9,652 nt of DNA from Alphaproteobacteria bacterium (GCA_029243445.1 JAQWSA010000102.1:1-9652); one strand, 5' to 3'; positions 1 through 6,901 are shown, numbered from the stretch's first letter. Numbers and translations: made by a program. The notes: a model not told the origin generated them from the letters alone.

Positions 1-638
1 CTCAACTAGCTAAACACACAAGTTTTGGTAAAGCTTGGCCGGGTGTCCTTGAAGCATTGAACCTTATTGGTTCGACACAAGTGCAGGGCAGAGCATCTCT
101 TGGAGGCAATCTATGTAACGGTTCTCCTGCCGGCGACAGCATTCCCGCTTTGATAGCTGCGGAAGCTACTGTCAATATACAAGGCCCTAATGGAAGTCGG
201 CAACTAGCTGTAAAAGACGTCCTATCTGGACCAGGACGCACTAACCTATCCCAAGATGAAATTGCGGTAAATTTTTACTTTCCACCCCGTCCATTAGGCT
301 CAGGTGATGCCTATTTACGAATGATCCCAAGAACCGAAATGGATATTGCTGTAGTTGGCTGCGGCGTCAATTTGACCCTCGAAAATAACATATGTACATC
401 AGCAACAGTTGGGCTAGGTGCTGTAGCACCAGTTGTTTTAAAAGTTGAGGCTGCTGCAGAAGCACTTGTTGGTAATAAAATCGAGGGAGAATCCTTAGAA
501 AGAGCTGCGGATGCTTGTCGAGCTGTTTGCAATCCCATTGATGACAAAAGAGGGACAATTGCTTACCGCACAAAAGTAGCAGGAGTTTTACTGAAAAGGG
601 CCGCGACCATCGCAAGTCAACGCGCAGAAGGAGCCTAA
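1..638 (+). CDS. Molybdenum hydroxylase, FAD-binding (CoxM-like) subunit, 5' truncated
   Basis: This is the medium subunit of a xanthine-oxidase-family hydroxylase; in the family it carries FAD and passes electrons from the 2Fe-2S subunit to the acceptor. The frame is open from base 3 with no start in view, so the N-terminal part, including the first FAD-binding loop, lies outside the window. A TTG at 57 is inside the domain and is not the start. Visible hallmarks are S-L-G-G-N-L followed by G-S-P-A-G-D (the family FAD-pyrophosphate motif, usually T-x-G-G-N), then R-T-E-M-D-I-A-V-V-G, and a C-terminal CO-dehydrogenase-flavoprotein-like domain ending in T-I-A-Y-R and a basic tail. It is followed after 3 bases by the 2Fe-2S subunit gene, whose Shine-Dalgarno (AAGGAG, 628-633) lies inside this gene. 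The family assignment is firm; the substrate is unknown. Confidence 0.93.
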   Translation, partial: QLAKHTSFGKAWPGVLEALNLIGSTQVQGRASLGGNLCNGSPAGDSIPALIAAEATVNIQGPNGSRQLAVKDVLSGPGRTNLSQDEIAVNFYFPPRPLGSGDAYLRMIPRTEMDIAVVGCGVNLTLENNICTSATVGLGAVAPVVLKVEAAAEALVGNKIEGESLERAADACRAVCNPIDDKRGTIAYRTKVAGVLLKRAATIASQRAEGA

Positions 639-641
639 AAT

Positions 642-1124
642 ATGGCTAAAATGCATGTTTCTACTATAATAAATGGTGAACCAGAGGAGTTTCTCTGCGA
701 GCCCAACGAAACTATGTTAGATGTATTACGGGATCGTCTAAACCTAACAGGCTCTAAAGAAGGCTGTGGATCAGGCGATTGCGGAGCTTGCAGCATAATG
801 CTAGACGACACTTTAGTTTGCTCCTGCCTCATGCTAGGCGCCGAGGCAGAAGGAGCTAATATTAAAACAATAGAAGGTATGGCCGACGGCCTCACCCTTC
901 ATCCATTGCAGCAAAAGTTTCTTGAAACGGCCGCGCTACAATGCGGGATTTGTACTCCAGGAATGTTGGTTGCTGCTAAGGCGCTTCTTGATGAGAACCC
1001 TGATCCTACAGAAACTGAGGTTAGATACTGGCTAGCAGGCAATCTCTGCCGCTGCACGGGATATGACAAAATAGTAAGAGCAGTGCTTGATACAGCAGAG
1101 GAAATTCGGGGGAAAACACAATGA
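642..1124 (+). CDS. Molybdenum hydroxylase, 2Fe-2S (CoxS-like) small subunit
   Basis: This 160-residue protein is the iron-sulfur electron-transfer subunit of the same enzyme and has the usual full length for the family. The N-terminal plant-ferredoxin-type cluster is bound by Cys42, Cys47, Cys50 and Cys62 (C-G-S-G-D-C-G-A-C, then C-S-C). The C-terminal helical domain binds the second cluster through Cys101 and Cys104 (Q-C-G-I-C-T-P-G-M) and Cys136 and Cys138 (N-L-C-R-C-T-G-Y). All eight ligands are present, so it should be functional. There is no Tat or Sec signal, as expected for a cytoplasmic subunit. The start is supported by AAGGAG eight bases upstream. Its stop codon overlaps the start of the large-subunit gene (ATGA), which indicates translational coupling. 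Gene order FAD, FeS, Mo is the coxMSL-type order. Confidence 0.96.
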   Translation: MAKMHVSTIINGEPEEFLCEPNETMLDVLRDRLNLTGSKEGCGSGDCGACSIMLDDTLVCSCLMLGAEAEGANIKTIEGMADGLTLHPLQQKFLETAALQCGICTPGMLVAAKALLDENPDPTETEVRYWLAGNLCRCTGYDKIVRAVLDTAEEIRGKTQ

Positions 1125-3364
1125 ACAAAAATAAGTGGATTGGGGAACGTACAATTCGTCCAGATGGAGCCGACAAAGTTACCGGACGCGCTAGCTTTGC
1201 AGCTGATACCACAATGCCTGGGATGATTTGGGGGAGTGTATTACGCAGTCCTCACCCTCATGCAAATATTGTTAATATAGATACAACTAAGGCCGCCTCG
1301 CTCGCCGGTGTTAAGGCCATAGTTATAGCAGAAGATATCATAGATTTTCCCTTTGACACCCCTGCTCCTCTAGGAATTCAGGACATGCGGTGGATGACTA
1401 GAAACGTAATGGCACGAGAAAAAGTTCTTTTTCACGGGCACCCTGTGGCTGCAGTAGCCGCCACATCAGAAGAAATTGCCGCCGAAGCATGTAAACTGAT
1501 TGAAGTAACTTATGAAATACTACCATGGGTTATTGAGCTTGAAGAAGCCATAAAACCAGATGCACCAATTCTACATGATATTATAGAGTTTGGTGGTAAG
1601 CCATCAAATATAGCAGGCATACTAGAACATAAAAAGGGAGATGCAGAAGCCGGATTTCTAGAAGCAGATACAGTTATAGAACGCAGCTTTACAACTCGGC
1701 CGGTACACCAAGGCTATATTGAGCCGCATGCCTGCCTCGTAAGCGTTTCCGCCGATGGCAAAGCTACTATTTGGAGTTCTAGTCAAGGGCAATTTATGGT
1801 CCGCGCCATGACTTCTATGCTTACGGGAATACCACAAAGCGACATAAGGGCTATCCCAGCCGAAATTGGCGGAGGATTTGGGGGTAAAACAATAATATAC
1901 CTTGAACCGCTCGCCACCGTACTAGCACAAAAATCAGGCCACCCGGTTAAAATGGTTATGAGCCGAGAAGACGTTATGAGGGCAACAGGTCCAACATCTG
2001 GGTCAATGAGTAAGGTAAAAATTGGCGCGAAAAAAGATGGAACAATAGTTTCTGTTCAGGGAACCTTTTACTTGCAAGCAGGTTGTCTGCCTGGTTCACC
2101 TATTAGAGGAGCGGCGGGCTGCGCCTTTGCGCCATATGATATACCGAATGTTCATTCTCTTGGTTATGACGTAGTATCAAATAGATCAAAAGTTGCAGCT
2201 TATAGAGCACCAGGAGCCCCGATTGGTGCATTCGCAGTTGAGTGCGTTCTTGATGAAATAGCAGAAGAAATTGGCATGGATCCGTTAGTGCTGAGGCTAA
2301 AAAACGCAGCGAGAGAAGGAACAAAAGCTGCTCATGGGCCAGTTTACCCACGTATTGGCTACGCCGAAACTCTTGAAGCAGCTATAGAACACCCTCATAA
2401 CAAAGTAGCTCTTGGAAACCTTCAAGGAAGAGGTGTTGCAAGCGGCTTCTGGTTCAATGCTGGGGGTGAATCTAGCGCACAGGTTAATATCACTGAAGAT
2501 GGAAATGTTGTAGTAACAACTGGTCATCCAGATGTTGGAGGTTCACGCGCTTCAATTGCCAACATTACAGCTGAGCTCCTTGGAATTGACTATCAACGAG
2601 TATCAGTACTAATCGGTGATACTTCCACTATAGGTTATAGTAACCTTACTGGCGGCAGTCGGGTGTTATTCGCTTCCGGCATGGCAGTAACAGATTCGAC
2701 TGAAAAAGTAATAAAATCACTCCGCGAACGCGCTGCTATGATATGGGATATTGATCCTGAAGCAGTTACCTGGGAAGAAGGTGAAGCACGACCAGCAGGA
2801 GCAAATGCGGGAATGTTTGAACCTTTAAAACTAGAAGATATTGCTGATAGGGCTACTGAAACTGGTGGACCAATAGGGGCAGGAGCTCAGTTAAATACTG
2901 CTGGAGCAGAGGGTGGTTTTGCTACTCATGTGTGCGATGTTGAAGTGGATGTTGAGCTAGGTATCGTTAGAATTCTCCGATATACCTCTTTCCAAGATGT
3001 AGGGCGAGCAGTCCACCCCAGCTATGTCGAAGGGCAAATGCAGGGAGGTGTAGCACAAGGAATTGGATGGGCTCTAAATGAAGAATATATATATAACAAG
3101 GACGGAATAGTTGATAACCCCGGTTTTCTTGATTATAGAATGCCAGTTTGCTCCGACCTTCCGATGCTTGATACTGTAATGATTGAAATACCCAACCCCA
3201 AACACCCACAAGGTGTTCGTGGAGTAGGTGAGGTCCCTCTAGTACCACCTTTAGCAGCAATCCGAAATGCTATTTATAGTGCTCTTGGAGTTCGCTTCTA
3301 TAGCCTTCCAATGTCTCCACCTGTTGTTTTAGAGGCCTTAGATATTTCTCAAGCTGCTGAATAA
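1121..3364 (+). CDS. Molybdenum hydroxylase, molybdopterin-binding large subunit
   Basis: This 747-residue catalytic subunit is complete and typical in length. The N-terminal third is the aldehyde oxidase/xanthine dehydrogenase a/b hammerhead domain (G-R-A-S-F near 22-26, G-H-P-V-A-A-V near 106). The rest is the Mo-cofactor-binding domain: G-Y-I-E-P-H at 198-203, S-S-S-Q-G-Q, the I-G-G-G-F-G-G-K loop at 249-256, A-Y-R-A-P-G-A-P at 360-367, E-G-Q-M-Q-G-G-V-A-Q-G and G-V-G-E-V-P with the catalytic Glu at 704. The active-site loop at 360-367 is neither the A-Y-x-C-S-F-R of form I CO dehydrogenase nor the A-Y-R-G-A-G-R of form II, so this is probably not a CO dehydrogenase. Expected chemistry is hydroxylation or dehydroxylation of a carbon in an N-heterocycle, aldehyde or aromatic thioester. 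No Mo-cofactor maturation genes (coxDEF, xdhC) are visible here. Confidence 0.95.
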   Translation: MNKNKWIGERTIRPDGADKVTGRASFAADTTMPGMIWGSVLRSPHPHANIVNIDTTKAASLAGVKAIVIAEDIIDFPFDTPAPLGIQDMRWMTRNVMAREKVLFHGHPVAAVAATSEEIAAEACKLIEVTYEILPWVIELEEAIKPDAPILHDIIEFGGKPSNIAGILEHKKGDAEAGFLEADTVIERSFTTRPVHQGYIEPHACLVSVSADGKATIWSSSQGQFMVRAMTSMLTGIPQSDIRAIPAEIGGGFGGKTIIYLEPLATVLAQKSGHPVKMVMSREDVMRATGPTSGSMSKVKIGAKKDGTIVSVQGTFYLQAGCLPGSPIRGAAGCAFAPYDIPNVHSLGYDVVSNRSKVAAYRAPGAPIGAFAVECVLDEIAEEIGMDPLVLRLKNAAREGTKAAHGPVYPRIGYAETLEAAIEHPHNKVALGNLQGRGVASGFWFNAGGESSAQVNITEDGNVVVTTGHPDVGGSRASIANITAELLGIDYQRVSVLIGDTSTIGYSNLTGGSRVLFASGMAVTDSTEKVIKSLRERAAMIWDIDPEAVTWEEGEARPAGANAGMFEPLKLEDIADRATETGGPIGAGAQLNTAGAEGGFATHVCDVEVDVELGIVRILRYTSFQDVGRAVHPSYVEGQMQGGVAQGIGWALNEEYIYNKDGIVDNPGFLDYRMPVCSDLPMLDTVMIEIPNPKHPQGVRGVGEVPLVPPLAAIRNAIYSALGVRFYSLPMSPPVVLEALDISQAAE

Positions 3365-3659
3365 AGTAAATTTAACCACTCTTAATAAATAATTAAACAA
3401 TAGCAGCGACATAGTAAGTGATACCTATATAGTTGTATTTAGATAGGTTAACTATAGTTCTGTCTATTTCGACCCTAAGGATATAAAGAAATAGGTTCCG
3501 TTTATAGTCTTACACAAACTATCTAGTACAATTTATCCATATAGAACAAGAAACACTCAACGTGTTTTCTATAAATAACTTAAAGTATTTTTGCTAAAAA
3601 TTAGTCCTATAAAAAAGCTAAATACTAATAAAGTTATACACCGTTTAAGAGAAAATTTA
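3365..3659. other. AT-rich spacer with short repeats upstream of the HAD gene
   Basis: There is no coding signal on either strand. A perfect 10-bp palindrome (AACTATAGTT) lies at 3450-3459. ATAGGTT occurs at 3443-3449 and again at 3491-3497, each followed within about 12 bases by TATAGT; TATAGTT also occurs at 3428-3434. A small hairpin, AAACAC/GTGTTT with a 5-base loop, sits at 3551-3567, but no T-run follows it, so I do not call it a terminator. The spacer probably holds the end of the hydroxylase transcript and the promoter of the HAD gene, but I could not identify convincing -35 and -10 boxes. Confidence 0.5.
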
Positions 3660-4391
3660 ATGGAACCTCCAATATCTCAAACACTAAAAAAAGATATAAA
3701 AATCTTAATGTTTGACCAATACGGTACACTAGTTGACATGCAAAAAGGGTTAACAGATATGGTAACCCCCTTCCTACAAACAAAAGGATGGAAAGGAAAC
3801 CCCAACCAATTAGTAACCTGGTGGAGGCGAACACATTTCGAAGACTCCATGATTGACTCACTTATAGACAGTGGACACACCACCTATAGGAAAATTGGGG
3901 AAAGGGCAGTAAGTCAAGTTCTCAAAAGAGCAAATATAGATGTTACTCATAGAGAAATAGCATGGCTTGTCTCGGGGATAGAAAAACTCAAACCATTTCC
4001 GGATGTTATAAAAAATCTGCAACGACTGCATACAGATTACAAACTTTCTATATTATCTAATGGAGATAGAGATATGCTGAAAGCTTCAAAGGAATATATT
4101 GGTTTTAGTTTTGATGCCACTATATCCGTCGAGGAAGCAGGCGCATTCAAACCGCATAAAATTACTTATTCAAAAGCGGAAGAAATAATAACTAACAAAT
4201 ATAAAAACATAAAAAGAAAAAACATTCTTTTTGTTGCAAATCACGCCTTCGATTGCATAGGAGCAAAAGCTTGGGGTTTTAAAACCGCCTTTATAGATCG
4301 AAGGCAGAGACCCTTTGGTAGTAGCCCTCATCAACCAGATTTAATTGTTAAAAATTTTCATGAACTAGCAGATATTCTAGTCGATAATTAA
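3660..4391 (+). CDS. HAD-superfamily hydrolase, L-2-haloacid dehalogenase-like
   Basis: The predicted 243-residue cytoplasmic hydrolase has the four HAD motifs. Motif I is F-D-Q-Y-G-T with nucleophile Asp19 and Tyr at the D+2 position, as in type II (L-2-haloacid) dehalogenases rather than HAD phosphatases. Motif II is L-S-N-G (Ser133, Asn134), motif III has Lys164 followed by Tyr170, and motif IV ends in Asp198 (V-A-N-H-A-F-D). In characterised L-2-haloacid dehalogenases motif IV reads S-S-N-x-x-D, so Ser and Asn positions are replaced here and activity on 2-haloacids is uncertain. I chose ATG 3660, preceded by AAGAGA, over an in-frame TTG at 3591: the extra 23 residues would be unlike the family and the Asp normally lies close to the N-terminus. 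Codons are visibly more A-rich than in the hydroxylase genes upstream. It lies on the same strand but 295 bp away, so is probably transcribed separately. Confidence 0.85.
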   Translation: MEPPISQTLKKDIKILMFDQYGTLVDMQKGLTDMVTPFLQTKGWKGNPNQLVTWWRRTHFEDSMIDSLIDSGHTTYRKIGERAVSQVLKRANIDVTHREIAWLVSGIEKLKPFPDVIKNLQRLHTDYKLSILSNGDRDMLKASKEYIGFSFDATISVEEAGAFKPHKITYSKAEEIITNKYKNIKRKNILFVANHAFDCIGAKAWGFKTAFIDRRQRPFGSSPHQPDLIVKNFHELADILVDN

Positions 4392-4460
4392 ATTCCAACT
4401 AATTACTTATGTTCATAATAAAAATTCACTGGACATTGATAAATGATGACTAATCCGCCC

Positions 4461-4682
4461 CTAATTGCGCCAAAATGATTTAGTTAAAGCTTCGTCATTG
4501 GAGTTTGTAATAGAAGGATAACTATTACTCAAACCTAGACCAATAGAGTTTGCATACTGTTTTCTAATATTAGTTCTTCGATTTGTTCCCCTGAGAGACA
4601 TAGTATTCACTTCAGGTAAACAAACTACAAAACACACTCCAAACCAAGCACTAAAAATCAGCAAATATTGCCACCAAGACAT
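4461..4682 (-). CDS. Small predicted membrane protein, unrecognised
   Basis: I do not recognise this 73-residue product. Residues 4-21 form a strongly hydrophobic, aromatic-rich segment (W-W-Q-Y-L-L-I-F then F-G-V-C-F-V-V-C-L), followed by a polar, basic tail (R-G-T-N-R-R-T-N-I-R-K). The simplest model is a single N-terminal membrane helix or uncleaved signal anchor. Two Cys (17 and 21) sit in the helix, but there is no proper lipobox. The ORF is short, but its start is unusually well supported: GGAGGT at 4694-4689 is six bases before the ATG and is the best Shine-Dalgarno sequence in the window. A plausible sigma70 promoter lies just upstream. It is 95 bp downstream of the SDR pair on the same strand, so it could also be read through from them. 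Confidence 0.6.
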   Translation of the reverse strand: MSWWQYLLIFSAWFGVCFVVCLPEVNTMSLRGTNRRTNIRKQYANSIGLGLSNSYPSITNSNDEALTKSFWRN

Positions 4683-4688
4683 CGCGCG

Positions 4689-4694
4689 ACCTCC
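4689..4694 (-). promoter_or_regulatory. Strong Shine-Dalgarno (GGAGGT) for the 73-residue ORF
   Basis: GGAGGT on the minus strand is separated by six bases (CGCGCG) from the ATG whose A is at 4682. This near-perfect match and spacing is the main reason for calling so short an ORF a gene. Confidence 0.7.
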
Positions 4695-4715
4695 AAAGCC
4701 TTTATAAACCTATTA

Positions 4716-4744
4716 ATCTTATAAATTATAAAATATTTTATCAA
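4716..4744 (-). promoter_or_regulatory. Predicted sigma70-type promoter with palindromic spacer
   Basis: On the minus strand TTGATA (4744-4739, five of six matches to TTGACA) is followed by a 17-bp spacer and TAAGAT (4721-4716, four of six to TATAAT). A transcript would start near 4709 and run into the 73-residue ORF at 4682. A perfect 14-bp palindrome, ATAAAATATTTTAT (4728-4741), fills much of the spacer and overlaps the -35 box; it could be a repressor site or simply AT-rich sequence. Confidence 0.45.
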
Positions 4745-4777
4745 GAATTGCGTATAAAAATTTAGGTCAATTTCTAG

Positions 4778-5551
4778 TTAGCCTGTCCAGTTACCACCAT
4801 TAACATCTAGTGTTGCTCCAGTGGTAAAAGCTGCCCCTGGTGTACACAAATACCAGATAGCGTGAGCCTGTTCAGTAGCCAATCCGAGACGACCTACTGG
4901 AATCCCTCTTGCCGTCGCAGCTAAACGTTCTTCACTGTGTCTTTCTGCCCGCGGTGTACGAGTTGTGCCGGGAGCTATTGCATTAACGGTTATGCCAAAA
5001 GGCGCTAGTTGCAAAGCTAAAGCACGAGTGAAACCTAAAACACCGGCCTCCATGGTAGAATACTGCAGCGCAGCATCAACGCGGCCACGCCTGCCTGTAG
5101 TAGAAGACATATTAACGATGCGTCCATAACCGTTTTTCTTCATCGACGGCACTAGAGCTTTTGTCATCAAAAATTTTGATGTAATATTCCAATCATAACT
5201 ATGATGCAGAGCCTCAATTGTTACCCCTTCTATTGGTGGCGCCTCGATCCAGCCTCCGGCAATATTGCATAAAATATCGGCACGCCCCCATCGTTCGTGG
5301 ATCACTTTACTAGTTTGTAAAACTTGATCTTCATTAGCACAGTCGCAAGCGAGAAAATGAGCTTCATGACCAGATTCTCGTAGTCTGTCGATCAATTTAT
5401 TTCCTTTCGCAACTCCACGTCCAAGGGCAATCGTTGTCGCTCCCTCACATGCGAAACGCTCTGTACAAGCCCCGCCAATGCCAGCGGTACCTCCGGTAAC
5501 TACAGCCACTTGTCCTTTGATTGAGGTCAAATGTTTAAAGTTATTTATCAT
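4778..5551 (-). CDS. Short-chain dehydrogenase/reductase (SDR), YxxxE variant, paralogue 1
   Basis: This 257-residue classical-length SDR has a Rossmann fold. The nucleotide-binding T-G-G-T-A-G-I-G is at 19-26, Arg45 after strand 2 favours NADP(H), N-I-A-G replaces the usual N-N-A-G at 96-99, Asn122 is in D-W-N, Ser150 in M-S-S, and Tyr164 is the catalytic Tyr. The Lys normally four residues after the Tyr is Glu168 (codon at 5050-5048). The C-terminus keeps the P-G and G-G-N-W features. It is about 59% identical by hand count (148 of 250 ungapped positions) to the SDR immediately upstream. It starts 10 bases after that gene's stop and has only a weak ribosome site, so is probably translationally coupled. 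The usual reaction would be NAD(P)-dependent alcohol/ketone interconversion, but the altered triad makes catalysis uncertain. The substrate is unknown. Confidence 0.92.
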   Translation of the reverse strand: MINNFKHLTSIKGQVAVVTGGTAGIGGACTERFACEGATTIALGRGVAKGNKLIDRLRESGHEAHFLACDCANEDQVLQTSKVIHERWGRADILCNIAGGWIEAPPIEGVTIEALHHSYDWNITSKFLMTKALVPSMKKNGYGRIVNMSSTTGRRGRVDAALQYSTMEAGVLGFTRALALQLAPFGITVNAIAPGTTRTPRAERHSEERLAATARGIPVGRLGLATEQAHAIWYLCTPGAAFTTGATLDVNGGNWTG

Positions 5552-5561
5552 AAGAAGTTAC

Positions 5562-6323
5562 TCAACCCGTCCAATTTCCGCCATTAACATCGAGTACTGC
5601 GCCTGTAGTAAAGGCCGCACCAGGCGTACAAAGGTACCAGATTGCATGGGCTAATTCTTCTGGTTTTCCCATGCGACCAACTGGAATTGATTTTTCGCGC
5701 TCAGCTAGAATCTCCGGTGGATGCCGTTTTACCCTAGGTGTTAGTACGAGGCCTGGAGCAATTGCGTTTATAGTAATACCGAATGGCGCAAGCTCTACGG
5801 CTAGACGTCGGGTCATACCAAGGATTGCAGCCTCATTTGTCGAGTACTCAATCGAAGAACCATTGCGGGCTGTTCGACCAGCCACCGAAGAAATATTAAC
5901 GATACGGCCGTAACTATTGCTCTTCATAACGGGCACTAATTCACGTGTAATCAGAAATTTTGCGGTAACATTCCAATCAAAATTATGACGCATGTCAGCA
6001 TTTGTGACTTCCTCTATTGGCGGCGCATCAATAAAACCTCCAGCCGTGTTAACAAGTATATCTACCCGGCCCCAATTATCAATAATAGTGCGGGTTGCAT
6101 GTTTGACTTCGGATTCCTCTGCGCATTCGGCCATAATAAACATAGCCTCACCACCAGCGTCTGATATCTGCTTAACTACTGCGTCACCCTTCTCCTTAGT
6201 TCTGCCTATTACTGCAACTTTTGCACCTTCGGCTCCAAAGCGGAGAGCCGTAGCTTCACCCATTCCTGCAGTGCCACCTGTAACAACGGCAACCTGTCCT
6301 TTGATCGATGTCAATGATTCCAT
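5562..6323 (-). CDS. Short-chain dehydrogenase/reductase (SDR), YxxxE variant, paralogue 2
   Basis: This 253-residue SDR is the first gene of the minus-strand unit. T-G-G-T-A-G-M-G is at 15-22, Gly40-Arg41 after strand 2 suggests NADP(H), and N-T-A-G is at 92-95. Asn118, Ser146 and Tyr160 complete three of the four catalytic positions. The fourth, usually Lys, is Glu164 (GAG at 5834-5832). The downstream P-F-G-I-T-I-N-A-I-A-P-G segment and the C-terminal D-V-N-G-G-N-W-T-G are typical and intact, so the gene does not look decayed. The start has AGAGGA (6334-6329) five bases upstream. The paralogue follows within 10 bases. The pair is divergent from the VOC gene across a 134-bp shared upstream region, which may allow coordinated control. 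Confidence 0.94.
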   Translation of the reverse strand: MESLTSIKGQVAVVTGGTAGMGEATALRFGAEGAKVAVIGRTKEKGDAVVKQISDAGGEAMFIMAECAEESEVKHATRTIIDNWGRVDILVNTAGGFIDAPPIEEVTNADMRHNFDWNVTAKFLITRELVPVMKSNSYGRIVNISSVAGRTARNGSSIEYSTNEAAILGMTRRLAVELAPFGITINAIAPGLVLTPRVKRHPPEILAEREKSIPVGRMGKPEELAHAIWYLCTPGAAFTTGAVLDVNGGNWTG

Positions 6324-6457
6324 ATTATTCCTCTACACTTGTTCACTAATCTACTCTTGGAGTGTTATAGCTAGCAATAGATCTTTATAATTTGATGATA
6401 AATTAGTTTGTATGAATAAATAATAAAATTTAATAAAGAAATTTTTGGGAAGAAAAA
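6324..6457. promoter_or_regulatory. Divergent intergenic region between the SDR pair and the VOC gene
   Basis: This 134-bp AT-rich region must hold the start signals for both directions. It contains the SDR ribosome site AGAGGA (6334-6329, minus) and GGGAAG (6447-6452, plus), five bases before the VOC ATG. TATAAC on the minus strand (6369-6364) is a good -10 candidate but lacks a matching -35. I see no convincing operator. Confidence 0.4.
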
Positions 6458-6901
6458 ATGGTAAAGAACAAAGCACGCGCGCTTGGTATTAATCATATTG
6501 TTCTTGAAGTAGGGGACCTTGATGAGGCGTTAATCTTTTACGGGAATATTTTCGAATTTAATCTCCGTGGTAGGAACGATAATAACGCGTTCATTGATAT
6601 GGGAGACCAATTTATCCAGCTAAGGCTCGGTCGAACACAAGAGGCTGATGGCGCAAGACATTTTGGGTTTGTTGTCGACAACCGAGAAGCAGTTAAACAA
6701 GCGTTAGAAGAAATGGGTGTTAAGATGCTAGAGCATCGTATGAATTTTCATGACCCCTGGGGTAACAGAGTTGAAGTTGTCTCCTATGAAGACATTCAGT
6801 TTACGAAAGCACCTAATATAATAAGGGGAATGGGGATTAAAAAGTTGGAAAAGACCCCATCAGCCATTAATGAGCTCACCAAAAAAAACATGGCGCCTTG
6901 A
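6458..6901 (+). CDS. VOC superfamily (glyoxalase/dioxygenase-fold) protein
   Basis: This 147-residue protein has a vicinal-oxygen-chelate fold: two beta-alpha-beta-beta-beta modules (about 9-57 and 66-110) and a basic C-terminal tail of roughly 35 residues. Candidate metal ligands are at the family positions: His13 (I-N-H-I-V-L-E-V), Gln54 where many members have Glu (F-I-Q-L), His68 (R-H-F-G-F-V-V) and Glu106 (D-P-W-G-N-R-V-E-V-V). The D-P-W-G-N-x-x-E ending is very typical. Members include glyoxalase I, fosfomycin-resistance enzymes, extradiol dioxygenases and epimerases; a single-domain protein this size more often resembles the glyoxalase/bleomycin-resistance type. The start has GGGAAG five bases upstream. 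It may serve the same pathway as the divergent SDR genes. The exact reaction cannot be told. Confidence 0.88.
   Translation: MVKNKARALGINHIVLEVGDLDEALIFYGNIFEFNLRGRNDNNAFIDMGDQFIQLRLGRTQEADGARHFGFVVDNREAVKQALEEMGVKMLEHRMNFHDPWGNRVEVVSYEDIQFTKAPNIIRGMGIKKLEKTPSAINELTKKNMAP

Noticed and set aside
2103..3260. Minus-strand open frames opposite the Mo large subunit
   Set aside because: No recognisable motifs or ribosome sites. The plus-strand protein is full-length and conserved throughout.
1..3364. Aerobic CO dehydrogenase (coxMSL)
   Set aside because: Gene order fits, but the large-subunit active-site loop A-Y-R-A-P-G-A-P matches neither the form I nor the form II CO dehydrogenase signature.
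3551..3567. Hairpin as terminator of the hydroxylase operon
   Set aside because: The stem is only six base pairs, is nearly 190 bases after the stop codon and has no T-run.
3591..3659. TTG start giving a 23-residue longer HAD protein
   Set aside because: The extension is AT-rich, lysine/asparagine-rich and unlike the family N-terminus; ATG 3660 has a better ribosome site.
5671..6390. Two plus-strand open frames (5671-5913 and 5992-6390)
   Set aside because: They lie opposite the second SDR gene, whose protein is unmistakable. They have no family resemblance and look like antisense shadows.
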